Origin: Sphingomonas sp. 32-62-10
Lineage (GTDB): Bacteria > Pseudomonadota > Alphaproteobacteria > Sphingomonadales > Sphingomonadaceae
Reading direction: 5' to 3'
NCBI GenBank assembly: GCA_002280555.1
Contig: NCEE01000007.1
Location: 1-54,281 of the forward strand
DNA: 54,281 bases
Below, in pieces: positions 25,822 through 34,143 of the stretch. The position numbers and the translations under genes are program-made. Under the pieces are notes generated by a model. That model saw only the letters and a list, made by a program, of their open reading frames with translations. It searched no databases and was not told the origin of the DNA. Each line of letters begins with the position of its first letter. The first letter of the stretch is position 1.

Positions 25822-27854
25822 TTCCTTTTTTCTGTGATCAACGCGGCCAATGAATCAGTATCCAGCGGCTCGGCGCACAGAAACCCCTGATAATATTGGC
25901 ACCCTTCCTTGGCGAGCAGATCGAGTTGCTGCTCGGTTTCCACCCCTTCGGCGATAACCGACAGCCCCAGCGAGCGCGCCATATCGATCACCCCGCGCAC
26001 GACGATCCGGTCGCGAGTCGATCCGGCAATGTCCTGCGCCAGTTTCTTGTCGATCTTCAGATAATCGAGCGGGAGCGCCTTCAGATAGGCAAGGCTTGAG
26101 TAACCGGTGCCGAAATCGTCGATCGCGACGCGACACCCTGCACTGCGCAGCGCCGCGAGCAGCGTTGCGGCGATGCTCAGATCCTCGATCAATCCGCTTT
26201 CGGTGATCTCCACCGTCAGCCGCGCGCGCGGAAAGCCGCTGCTGTCGACGCGGTCGAGAAAGATATCGGCAAAGCCCGGCCGGGCGATATCGGCTGCCGT
26301 CAAATTCAGCGCCAATCGTAATTTCCCAAGGGATACAGGCCAGCGCGCCGCGCGGTCGAGCACAATGCGCTGGATGTGATCCGACAAGCCAATGACCAGA
26401 TCGGCGCGATCAGCAGCGGCGAACAATGTCTCGGCGCCAAGCGGCCCCATGGTCGGGTGGTCCCAGCGCGCGAGCGCCTCCACGCCGGTAATCTGTCCCG
26501 TCGCGATCGCGACTTGTGGCTGGAACAGGATATCGATCTCACCCTGCTCGATCGCGCGGCGCAGATCGACCGCGAGCGTATCGATCGGTGCGCCCTCTTC
26601 CCCGTCACGGCGTGCGATGTGGATCGTCAGGCTGTCCGACGCCTTGGCCTCGGCCAGTGCCTCGCTCGCACGTCGCAGCAGCATGGCGGTGGTATCGCCG
26701 GCCTCGGCAGGCGCGATACCGATCCGACAGCCAAGCACCGCCACCGCACCGCCCGCAACAAAGGGCCGCGTCAGCGCTTCGGCGATCCGGCCAGCGGCGA
26801 GTTCGACCCGAGCGGGATTGTCCACCGCTGCGACCAGAAATTCCGATCCCCCGAGCCGCGCTACAATCGCGCCGCGCCCCAATAGCTCGCCGGTAATATC
26901 CTCGACCCGCTTCTGCGCCGTACGTAGCAGCACATCACCTGCCGGGCGACCATAAGCGGAGTTGACGATGTCAAAGCGGTTCAGTGCGACCAGCATTGCC
27001 TGAACGGGCTTGTCGCCCGGCATTTCCAGCCGCCGGTCAAGCCAAAGCCGTGCACCCGCCGCGTCGCGCACGCTCGATAACGCCTCGCGAAGCACCGCGG
27101 CCGGTTCGGGAATACCCGCCAGCCGCTCGACCACAGCATCGATCGCCCCTGTGTCGCGATCCACAGTAAGATGATGGACCACCCGGCCAACCCCGGGGAG
27201 ATCATGCGCAAAAGCCGTTGCCGCGCCGGATGCCATCAGTCGACGCAGCGCCCGCAAGGCGATCGGTCGTTCATCGTGCGCCAGGCGGTGAAGCAATGTG
27301 CGCGGACTGGTGATGTCTCCCGCCGCCAAAATATTAGCTAAACCGGCCGTCAGCTGCAGCGCCGGAGATTTGGGATCGTAACGCCAGCCAAGCGCGTCGA
27401 CTTGGCCCCTTACGGACTTCCAGTCGCCCGCCATGCGTTCCGCATGTCGTGCCGCAAAACGCAGCGTTTGAATGAATTCATCCTCGCTGTGCGGGCTCGA
27501 CAGGAAATGCGTCGCCCCCGCATCATGCAGCGTCCCCACCTCGCCAACGTCGCCGCGCGAGACGAGGACGAGCAGCGCGCCACCATTCGCAGCAATCGTA
27601 TCCCCCAACGCAGCCACCGCCGCCAGACCATCACCCAACGCACCGCGCGCGTCGACAACCGCGACCTGCGCGCCACTGGCAAGGAAGCGCTGTTCTGCGC
27701 CATCCGCCCGGCGCGCGGCGATCACCTGCCACCCGCCGCGTGACGCCAGCGCCGCGAGTTCATCGCGCTGCCGGAACGACAATATGAACAGCGCCGCCGC
27801 TGCGCAGCCGTGCCGCGCAGGATCAACATCGGGGTCGCGGGCGGCATCGCTCAT
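25818..27854 (-). CDS. GGDEF/EAL domain protein with degenerate GGDEF (GGSEF)
   Basis: This cytosolic cyclic di-GMP enzyme has 678 residues from ATG 27854. Residues about 1-130 look like a receiver-type fold (LLVLVSRGDVGEVGTLHDAGATHFLS). A linker is followed by a GGDEF-like domain (about 270-410) whose signature reads GGSEF, so it is probably not an active cyclase. The C-terminal EAL domain (about 430-670) keeps the phosphodiesterase residues: EALARW, NLTAADI, VEITESG, DDFGTGYSSLAYL, LKIDKKL and EGVE. A net role in degrading cyclic di-GMP is likely. The longer upstream frame overlaps moaA and is rejected. It is followed by the DUF4440 gene with a four-base overlap. Confidence 0.88.
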   Translation of the reverse strand: MSDAARDPDVDPARHGCAAAALFILSFRQRDELAALASRGGWQVIAARRADGAEQRFLASGAQVAVVDARGALGDGLAAVAALGDTIAANGGALLVLVSRGDVGEVGTLHDAGATHFLSSPHSEDEFIQTLRFAARHAERMAGDWKSVRGQVDALGWRYDPKSPALQLTAGLANILAAGDITSPRTLLHRLAHDERPIALRALRRLMASGAATAFAHDLPGVGRVVHHLTVDRDTGAIDAVVERLAGIPEPAAVLREALSSVRDAAGARLWLDRRLEMPGDKPVQAMLVALNRFDIVNSAYGRPAGDVLLRTAQKRVEDITGELLGRGAIVARLGGSEFLVAAVDNPARVELAAGRIAEALTRPFVAGGAVAVLGCRIGIAPAEAGDTTAMLLRRASEALAEAKASDSLTIHIARRDGEEGAPIDTLAVDLRRAIEQGEIDILFQPQVAIATGQITGVEALARWDHPTMGPLGAETLFAAADRADLVIGLSDHIQRIVLDRAARWPVSLGKLRLALNLTAADIARPGFADIFLDRVDSSGFPRARLTVEITESGLIEDLSIAATLLAALRSAGCRVAIDDFGTGYSSLAYLKALPLDYLKIDKKLAQDIAGSTRDRIVVRGVIDMARSLGLSVIAEGVETEQQLDLLAKEGCQYYQGFLCAEPLDTDSLAALITEKRK

Positions 27855-27953
27855 CCGTGGGAGCCTAACGCCCGCTGCGGGGTTCGCCAATGCGCAAAGC
27901 CACTTTGCGGTACAGGGTTGTTTGCAGGGCTGCGAAGGCTTAGCTCGGTGTTC

Positions 27954-28952
27954 ATGTCGTGCGCCCCCTCCCTTGTCGACAGCTTCGGCCGGACGATCAG
28001 CTATCTGCGCATTTCGGTAACGGATCGTTGCGATTTGCGCTGCCGCTACTGCATGGCGGAAGAAATGACGTTTCTGCCCAAGGCAGCGCTGCTGAGTCTT
28101 GAGGAAATCGCGATCATCGCCGAGCGGTTCATCGCGCGCGGCATCACCAAGATCAGGCTGAGCGGCGGCGAGCCGCTTGTCCGCCGTGACGTGGCCGAAC
28201 TGGTGCGGCGGCTGGGGCGCCATGTCGGCGCTGGGCTCGACGAGCTGACCATGACCACCAACGGCACCCGGCTTGCCGAGCATGCCGAGGCGCTGGTGGC
28301 CGCCGGTATTCGCCGCATCAATGTTAGCCTCGATAGCCTCGACCCGGACGTGTTCCGTCACATTACGCGCCACGGTGATGTCGCGCAGGTGATCAACGGC
28401 ATTTTCGCCGCCAAACGCGCGGGATTGGCGATCAAGATCAATATGGTGGCGCTTAAAGGTCTCAACGAGGGTGAGATCGCCCCGATGCTCGAATGGTGCG
28501 GCAGCAACGGCTTCGATCTGTCACTGATCGAAACCATGCCGATGGGTGCAATCGACGAGGACCGTGCCGATCGCTTTCTGCCGCTGACCAAGGTGTTCGA
28601 CGATCTGTCGAAGGTATTTGATCTGTCGCGCGACGATCATCGCAGCGGCGGCCCGGCGCGCTATTGGCGGGTCGGCAATCACGGCACGCGACTTGGCCTC
28701 ATTTCGCCGCTCACCGCCAATTTCTGCGATGGCTGCAACCGCGTTCGGCTGACGACTGAGGGCAAACTTTATATGTGCCTTGGTCAGGATGATCAGGTCG
28801 ATCTGAAATCTGTGCTTCGGTCCGAAGGCGTTGAGGGGCTCGACGCCGCCCTCGATACCGCCATGCGGCTGAAACCGGCGCGGCATGACTTTCAAATCGC
28901 TCCCGGCGGTCCCCCCGCCGTCGCCCGCCATATGAGTGTGACCGGCGGATGA
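27954..28952 (+). CDS. moaA: GTP 3',8-cyclase MoaA (molybdenum cofactor synthesis)
   Basis: This radical SAM enzyme converts GTP to 3',8-cyclo-GTP, the first step of molybdopterin synthesis. It has 332 residues, a normal length. The radical SAM cluster motif is CDLRCRYC (CxxxCxxC), the second cluster is held by CDGCNRVRLTTEGKLYMC, and the protein ends in Gly-Gly, a feature known to matter for MoaA activity. The start at ATG 27954 fits the family; an upstream frame from 27810 is open but overlaps the divergent EAL gene. Its stop overlaps the start of nadK (ATGA). No other moa genes are visible. Confidence 0.95.
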   Translation: MSCAPSLVDSFGRTISYLRISVTDRCDLRCRYCMAEEMTFLPKAALLSLEEIAIIAERFIARGITKIRLSGGEPLVRRDVAELVRRLGRHVGAGLDELTMTTNGTRLAEHAEALVAAGIRRINVSLDSLDPDVFRHITRHGDVAQVINGIFAAKRAGLAIKINMVALKGLNEGEIAPMLEWCGSNGFDLSLIETMPMGAIDEDRADRFLPLTKVFDDLSKVFDLSRDDHRSGGPARYWRVGNHGTRLGLISPLTANFCDGCNRVRLTTEGKLYMCLGQDDQVDLKSVLRSEGVEGLDAALDTAMRLKPARHDFQIAPGGPPAVARHMSVTGG

Positions 28953-29728
28953 GCCAGTATGAGCGGCGCGCGTTGGTCGTCTCGCCCACGGCGGCGGCGC
29001 AGGCGGCAGCGCATGAGCTGCGGCACAATTACGAATGGGTGCCGGTGAATCAGGCGACCATGATCGTGGCGCTGGGCGGCGATGGCTTCATGCTGCAGGC
29101 GCTCCACAGCCAATTGGAAAGCGCGCGCGATCCGCTGCCGGTGTTCGGAATGAACCTGGGCACGGTGGGTTTCCTGATGAACGAATGGCGGCTCGAAGGG
29201 CTCGACGGGCGGCTGGAACGCGCCAAGGCGTTCAAGGTCACGCCGCTGCGGATGATTGCTGAAACGATATCAGGCGAGCGCCATTCGGTGCCCGCAATCA
29301 ACGAAGTCTCCCTTCTGCGCGAAACGCGAGAGACCGCGAAGATCGAGGTGACCGTCAACGACCGGATCGTGATCCCCGAGCTGGTGTGCGACGGCATCCT
29401 CGCGGCCACCCCAGCCGGATCGACCGCCTATAACTTTTCCGCACAAGGCCCCATCCTGCCGCTCGGCTGTGGGCTTACCGCGCTCACTCCGATCAGCGCG
29501 TTCCGCCCCCGGCGCTGGCGCGGTGCGATCCTGCCCGACAAGGCGCGGATTTCGCTCCGCGTGCTCGAACCCGCCAAACGCCCGGTCAGCGCGGTCGCCG
29601 ACCAGACCGAAGTCCGCGATGTCGCGCGTGTCGATATCGCGATGGACCGCAGCCGCGAGCTGACATTGCTGTTCGATCCCGAACATGCACTGGATGATCG
29701 CATCACGATGGAACAGTTCATCTCCTGA
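28949..29728 (+). CDS. nadK: NAD kinase
   Basis: This enzyme phosphorylates NAD to NADP in the cytosol. It has 259 residues, the short form usual in alphaproteobacteria. The catalytic GGDG is in IVALGGDGFML (about residue 46); NEVSLLRE and the DGILAATPAGSTAYNFSAQGPILPLG stretch bind the dinucleotide. It begins inside the moaA stop codon and ends 88 bp before tRNA-Asn. Confidence 0.95.
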   Translation: MSQYERRALVVSPTAAAQAAAHELRHNYEWVPVNQATMIVALGGDGFMLQALHSQLESARDPLPVFGMNLGTVGFLMNEWRLEGLDGRLERAKAFKVTPLRMIAETISGERHSVPAINEVSLLRETRETAKIEVTVNDRIVIPELVCDGILAATPAGSTAYNFSAQGPILPLGCGLTALTPISAFRPRRWRGAILPDKARISLRVLEPAKRPVSAVADQTEVRDVARVDIAMDRSRELTLLFDPEHALDDRITMEQFIS

Positions 29729-29773
29729 TCGCGGCCGGCGCCGGGCAATCCGGCATAATCCGCGAAACAGGGG

Positions 29774-29801
29774 TTGCATCCGCTGCGACCCGGCCATAAA
29801 G
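29774..29801 (+). promoter_or_regulatory. Possible promoter of tRNA-Asn
   Basis: TTGCAT at 29774 and an AT-rich ATAAAG at 29796 are separated by 16 bases and would start transcription a few bases before the tRNA at 29817. The -10 match is weak. Confidence 0.35.
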
Positions 29802-29816
29802 CCTGCGCTTCGCTGT

Positions 29817-29891
29817 TCCCTGATAGCTCAGCGGTAGAGTAGGTGACTGTTAATCACTTGGTCGTTGGTTCGAATCCAACTCAGGGAGCCA
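29817..29891 (+). tRNA. tRNA-Asn (anticodon GTT)
   Basis: The 7-bp acceptor stem TCCCTGA (29817) pairs with TCAGGGA (29881-29887). A D arm with AGCTCAGCGGTAGAG, an anticodon stem GTGA/TCAC with loop CTGTTAA (anticodon GTT), and a T arm with GGTTCGAATCC are all present; CCA is encoded at 29889-29891. Its last 15 bases are repeated exactly at 48829, marking it as the insertion site of the island. Confidence 0.97.
29877..29891 (+). other. Left attachment site (attL) in the tRNA-Asn 3' end
   Basis: CAACTCAGGGAGCCA covers part of the T stem, the acceptor stem and CCA. It is identical to 48829-48843. The tRNA remains complete, as expected for integrases that rebuild the gene on insertion. Confidence 0.85.
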
Positions 29892-30081
29892 CTACCCCTC
29901 GGTTAACGCATTGATTTTAGCGGACTAATCGAGGCTTGCGATATTCCGTTACCACATTAGCGCCCCCACGGTGACGCGATTGACGGCGAACGGCAGCGAG
30001 AAATGGCGACATTGCGTTGCGAGCCGCAGCTTATCTGAATGCCGTCCCCCGCCCCGATTAAAGCAGCGGTTCCGCCGCTAT
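29892..30081. other. Non-coding left edge of the island
   Basis: No gene was seen in this 190-bp stretch. It holds the word TCCGTTACCACA at 29945-29956, which recurs at 48697-48708 near the other end and may be an integrase arm site. Confidence 0.4.
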
Positions 30082-30276
30082 CTACTGCGCGGTTTTGATT
30101 GTTTGATTGTTTTTCATTCCGTCCAGTCGCGCCGCGATTCCTTTCCACGTCTCGACCCCGTCCAGATCACCGGCCAGCGCTAACGCGCCAATGCGTTCAG
30201 CAACGAATAACGGCGCGTGCTCCCCATGGGTCTGCTCGACTTGGACGGCGCAAGCCCACAACTCCCAATCGGTCAT
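30082..30276 (-). CDS. Small conserved sphingomonad protein (DUF6961-like)
   Basis: This 64-residue protein contains ELWACAVQVEQTHGEHAPLFVAERIGALALAGD followed by a TWKGIAARLDGM segment. I recognise this as a small protein family common in sphingomonads, often on mobile regions, resembling DUF6961; its function is not known. The start at ATG 30276 is chosen because GGTGG lies eight bases upstream; GTG 30288 and ATG 30282 are possible. It is the first gene inside the left edge of the island. Confidence 0.65.
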   Translation of the reverse strand: MTDWELWACAVQVEQTHGEHAPLFVAERIGALALAGDLDGVETWKGIAARLDGMKNNQTIKTAQ

Positions 30277-30459
30277 GCCCATAACCACCAGGCAAATTGT
30301 AATAGGAGCAACGCACCGATGGCGGTCGCCTCAATCGTTAGGGCAGAAGGGCGGCGCATTGCGGAACGATATCCTCATTGCTGATCGGGGGAGTCGCCAG
30401 TGCTTTACCGACTAGACCGTCAAAGCGCTCATCGGTTGGCCCATCGCCATGTCGCGCTT

Positions 30460-30993
30460 TCATCCCCAATGTACGCCTCCGATCTTCGCTCCGGGTGAAT
30501 GTATCACAAGCAAAGATTCCTTCGCAGCCTTGATCCTAGGGTCTCCGCTCATTGCCTCATCCCATTGGTCCACAGCTCGAAACATGCGCTCACAAAAACT
30601 CGATACTCGAACCTGAAGAAAGCTTTGCTGAACGCCGTCTACTGTGTGGGATGCCTGATTAGTGTCGCTGCTACAGAGAGAGAAAAACGCAATCCGGTTC
30701 ATCGTGACGCCCGGCTTTTGGCTCATCTCAACGGTGCCTTCGTGCAACAGGCTGCACCTAGCTTGGAAACAATCCTGAGCCGAGAAGAATACGTGAGGTT
30801 CGCCGCGCACATTGTGAGTGTACATCGGCACAAGCCACTTACCGCACCACCTTTCGTAGCGCCTCTGAGACTTACCTGTGCCGGGGTCTTCCATCGAAGC
30901 GCAAATATCTGGAAGTGTCAGCGCTAATGTAAGTGCTGCGTACCAGTTGCGGGCTTCTACCGCCTCACGGCCAGCGTCCGTAAATCTCTTCAT
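30460..30993 (-). CDS. Conserved hypothetical protein (LALTLPDIC ... LLHEG type)
   Basis: This 177-residue cytosolic protein has a very good ribosome site (AGGAGG about seven bases upstream). Features that recur in a widespread uncharacterised family are EARNWYAALTLALTLPDICASMED near the N-terminus, a YERW segment, and SAQDCFQARCSLLHEGT in the middle. The conserved Cys-x-x-x-Arg-Cys...His-Glu-Gly pattern looks like an active or binding site, but no function is known to me. Codon use appears less GC-rich than in the core genes, as expected for island cargo. Confidence 0.7.
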   Translation of the reverse strand: MKRFTDAGREAVEARNWYAALTLALTLPDICASMEDPGTGKSQRRYERWCGKWLVPMYTHNVRGEPHVFFSAQDCFQARCSLLHEGTVEMSQKPGVTMNRIAFFSLCSSDTNQASHTVDGVQQSFLQVRVSSFCERMFRAVDQWDEAMSGDPRIKAAKESLLVIHSPGAKIGGVHWG

Positions 30994-31143
30994 TCCCTCC
31001 TCCTTCAGGGGAAGAGTAGCAGCCTAACTTTCGGAGTCCACAACGCCCCGAAGAAGGCCCCGCCATACCGTAGACGGTGACTTTGCTCGCGCCGCTCCGA
31101 TAGGGAATTAAGAGCGTGTTTATTTTTTGCGGTCGCGATGGGG

Positions 31144-31956
31144 TTAGGTGGCGTCGACCTCGCCAATTATTTCCCATCGAAGAGCGAAGCGGTCGCCCGA
31201 TTGGATAAGGCGAATATGTGCTTGAAATTGGGTATGGCGATCTTGGTTCGAGACAGAATCCCGATACTCAATTCGGCAGATGCACGATATCCCCCTTCGC
31301 AAGTCGTCAGAGTTTTCAACTGTTTCGTGGGAACCTCGGGCCGTTCCGCCCTGACCTATTACGCCCCGTGGGGCGGTCGGGGGCCAATCAGCAGGCTTAT
31401 GAGTAGCTATATCTGCAAGCGAAATTGGGTATCTGAAACTTGTAGAAATCGACACGTTTTTCGCGGGGGACTGGCCCGCATTAATTATTTGAGCGGACAC
31501 CTCCGAATGCACGGACATTGGCGTTGTGATGGTATCGAGATTGAATCGATCAAGGAGCAACCAAGCGCGAAGTTGGTGGCCGGCAGTTTCTCGCGCAATG
31601 GAATTGGCTTGATAGGCCAAACTCAAAGCCAACAATACGAGCAATGTGCTGATCCCGCTAAACCATGTCCCCCATTGTGCCCACCAGGCGGCGTCAGCGG
31701 CTGCGTCCGCCGCTTTCCATTGGGCGCACAGATCGTCATCGCTCTGATAATTGCGGGGGCCGCATGGCTCGCGCTTTGGCGGGCGCTTCGCCCTTTCGGC
31801 CAGATCGTGATTAGTCGTCGCGATGTTCGACAGGCTATTAGCTATGGACTGCTGGGCTTTGGTTTGCTCGCGCTCAGTGCGTGGACTTGGGTGCTGCCCG
31901 GTTAATGCTAGCCATCCGAAAGCCGCAAGGATGACGTACCGATAGCCTCTAGGCAT
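31144..31956 (-). CDS. Hypothetical membrane protein
   Basis: This 270-residue protein has an N-terminal hydrophobic segment (YVILAAFGWLALTG), a hydrophilic stretch with DDDLCAQWKAADAAADAAWWAQW, a second hydrophobic helix (WFSGISTLLVLLALSLAYQAN, about residues 98-118) and a C-terminal domain of beta-strand character (residues about 125-270). That layout, a tryptophan-rich helix before a membrane segment and an Ig-like tail, recurs in uncharacterised proteins of sphingomonads. The tail would lie on one face of the inner membrane. The start could also be further in. The function is unknown. Confidence 0.65.
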   Translation of the reverse strand: MPRGYRYVILAAFGWLALTGQHPSPRTEREQTKAQQSIANSLSNIATTNHDLAERAKRPPKREPCGPRNYQSDDDLCAQWKAADAAADAAWWAQWGTWFSGISTLLVLLALSLAYQANSIARETAGHQLRAWLLLDRFNLDTITTPMSVHSEVSAQIINAGQSPAKNVSISTSFRYPISLADIATHKPADWPPTAPRGVIGQGGTARGSHETVENSDDLRRGISCICRIEYRDSVSNQDRHTQFQAHIRLIQSGDRFALRWEIIGEVDAT

Positions 31957-32066
31957 TGGATCAAGAACACCGCTGTAAGTTTACCCCGGCTCATCTTGTT
32001 CCTGATATTGGGTTCAGAGTCCATCGCACCGATATCCGCCGGCGTTTTGACAATCAGCGCCACGAC

Positions 32067-32432
32067 CTAGCCCCTCGCATTTCTGAGCAGCCTTTTGCGT
32101 TCACGTTCGTCGGCGACCGCCCATGCATCCGGGTCCACACCCTTGGGCGCTGGAAGGGCTATCGGCTTTGGCAATGGCGGGGCGGGATCGACTGGCGGCC
32201 AATCAATTGGCAGGATTTGAGCGCCACGATGTCCGCAGCCCTCAACATGCCCTGCAAGACCCTTGCATTTGAGTCGCCGCGCCAGATTGGGCAATTCGGT
32301 ATTCGCGCGGCAGACCGTCCGAAACTCAGACGCGCGAAAGATTGCGCGGCGTCCACAGCCGCCACACGTTATCTGGAGACATAGCCCCGCGTTGGCAGCG
32401 TCGAGCAGCGTTCGGATCGGCCTGTAGGACAT
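32067..32432 (-). CDS. Cysteine-rich small protein, probable zinc binding
   Basis: This 121-residue protein has Cys pairs (CLQITCGGCGRRA near residue 18, then CRAN, and LKCKGLAGHVEGCGHRGA near residue 55) arranged like a zinc ribbon, followed by a proline-rich tail (PPVDPAPPLPKPIALPAP). Small proteins beginning MSYRPIRT with such cysteines are common in sphingomonads and are usually annotated as hypothetical. A nucleic-acid binding role is possible but not shown. It is part of the left, poorly understood end of the island. Confidence 0.6.
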   Translation of the reverse strand: MSYRPIRTLLDAANAGLCLQITCGGCGRRAIFRASEFRTVCRANTELPNLARRLKCKGLAGHVEGCGHRGAQILPIDWPPVDPAPPLPKPIALPAPKGVDPDAWAVADERERKRLLRNARG

Positions 32433-32955
32433 GCGCGCCCACAGAACACATCGTGAACATGATTCGGCAAGCGCTATGATTGACGAGTACGAAACACCGG
32501 TCCGCGATCATCACCTCGTTGGCTGGACACATGGGTTAACGTTGGGCTGTAAACTCATAAAAACCGGCCTGTCGGCTTTCGCCCCAATCTCGGTCTTTCG
32601 AGGCAGCGATCGGCGTTCCTGAAACTTGCCGTTCATTCCGAAGACTTTTCGCTTCGCTGGAGGTCCGCAGCTGGGACTTAGTGGCCATTCCCAAATCGAT
32701 TGCCGAATGTCGGCTTTCGGGAGCAGACTACGATTACCATTTACCAGCGTCAGATTCTCGAAAGGGCAACGCTGTCCGCGAACGGAAAGTCGGCTTTCCT
32801 TTCTCGCGCAGTCGAAACCTGGCACCAGAACCCGAGCATTGCGTGTAAATCGATCGGCTAATCCTAAAGGTGCACTCCGCTCCTGTGATTTGTCCGGGAT
32901 CAGTATCGCTGACGATTTGAACGCAACAGGGGCCGATTCAGTTCGGCAGAGCGAT
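32433..32955. other. 523-bp non-coding stretch with three GTCGGCTTTC words
   Basis: No gene with a ribosome site or recognisable product is seen. The word GTCGGCTTTC occurs three times in the same direction (32571, 32709, 32789). The stretch has the look of decayed or repeat-derived DNA between the left-end genes and the cargo operon. Confidence 0.5.
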
Positions 32956-34137
32956 CTACTGTCTGGTCTGGAGCGCAGAAACGAAGCGATCGGCAAAAAT
33001 AATGGCCGAACGTTCGATGCCGTCGCGCTCGGTTTCGTCCCCGACTTCGTAGGTATAGGCCGGGATACCAAAAGTGCGATGAAACCAATATTTTGAGGTC
33101 TTTGACGCGTTGGTCGCACTGCGCCGTTCGACGGTGAAGGGATAGCCGGGTATCGCCTGTTCCTGTCCACCGAGCCATCGCACCAGGAAACGCTCCTGCT
33201 CTTCATCAGTCTCATCCGGTCCCTGAACATAAAACAGGTTGCGATCAGTCGAATGGAAATCGACCATCGCGACTGGACGCACCGATGATGGCAATCGAGC
33301 AAGCCAAGTCGAAACTGACCGGGTTTCGGGTTGGGTAAAGTCCCCCCAATCGCGATTGAGATCACCTCCACCAAGGTTCGAACGCCAGTGACCGCGAGCG
33401 ACGCCGTCCGGGTTCAACAGGGGTACTGCCAGAACTTGCACGCCCTCGAGTTGCCCCGCCTCCGCAGCTGCGATGATCCGGGTCAGAAAAACTTCCATTG
33501 CCAGTGCGCCGGTCACTTCCGGGGGATGCGCGCGGCCGAGCAGCACGACCAGCCGAGCAGCACTGGGGTCGCCGACGCGCAAGGCTTCGATCGGCCTTTG
33601 ATCATGCGACAAGCCAAGTGTCAGACGCGCCACATTTGAGGACCGCGCCAGCCGTTTTAGCAAAGCGTGGTGCCGGGCCGGATCGAAAATTTCCTGCGCC
33701 GCAATGCGACCCTGCCCGGCCGGTATTGAAAAGCTTGCCGATCGTCCGCCGTCCTTCACGTGCACATCAAGCGATGTCCACTTGCCGTCCGTTTCGAGCT
33801 TGGGGGGATACCGGTGTCGCGCCTCCAGATAGCGCAATGTCACGGTTACAGCGCGACCGGGGTCCGCGCTGTAACGGAACGCATACCACGGGCTGGGATT
33901 GATCGGCGGCGCGTGCTCCGGCGATATCAGAACCGAAAACGCCCGCTCGCCGTCGATGATGCAGCGCGATTGCGACGCACCTTCGAAATCGAAGCGCAAC
34001 GAAACACCGGCCGTGACGCAAGCCGAGTGGGCAACCGGAACCACTTTCGGCGTGTGTGGGGGCGCATTGTGCGCGCACGCCCCCACCGCCAATACGACAC
34101 CGACCAGCCAAAATCGCGCATTCATCCTAACCCGCAT
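32956..34137 (-). CDS. M14-type zinc carboxypeptidase-like lipoprotein
   Basis: This 393-residue protein has a lipobox (VGAC, Cys 21, or Cys 17 if translation starts at the inner ATG). After a beta-rich N-terminal domain (about 35-150) comes an M14 carboxypeptidase fold. The zinc ligands are the His and Glu of GRAHPPEVTG and the His of DFHST, and the general-base Glu is probably that of YEVGDETER. The PLLNPDGVARG and GGGDLNRDW stretches are typical of the family. It is expected to release C-terminal residues from peptides or amide conjugates at the periplasmic face of a membrane. It starts six bases after the TonB receptor stop, as the last gene of a four-gene operon. Confidence 0.83.
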   Translation of the reverse strand: MRVRMNARFWLVGVVLAVGACAHNAPPHTPKVVPVAHSACVTAGVSLRFDFEGASQSRCIIDGERAFSVLISPEHAPPINPSPWYAFRYSADPGRAVTVTLRYLEARHRYPPKLETDGKWTSLDVHVKDGGRSASFSIPAGQGRIAAQEIFDPARHHALLKRLARSSNVARLTLGLSHDQRPIEALRVGDPSAARLVVLLGRAHPPEVTGALAMEVFLTRIIAAAEAGQLEGVQVLAVPLLNPDGVARGHWRSNLGGGDLNRDWGDFTQPETRSVSTWLARLPSSVRPVAMVDFHSTDRNLFYVQGPDETDEEQERFLVRWLGGQEQAIPGYPFTVERRSATNASKTSKYWFHRTFGIPAYTYEVGDETERDGIERSAIIFADRFVSALQTRQ

Positions 34138-34143
34138 GGCCGG

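Noticed and set aside
27855..27953. A molybdenum-cofactor riboswitch before moaA
   Set aside because: Only 99 bp separate moaA from the divergent gene, and no fitting conserved structure was seen.
31138..31905. A 255-residue plus-strand frame opposite the membrane protein gene
   Set aside because: The minus-strand reading has a coherent membrane helix and a layout seen in sphingomonads; the plus-strand reading does not.
32511..33374. A 287-residue minus-strand frame overlapping the M14 gene in another frame
   Set aside because: It runs through the conserved zinc-site part of the M14 gene and through repeat-rich non-coding DNA; Ser/Arg-rich with no domain.
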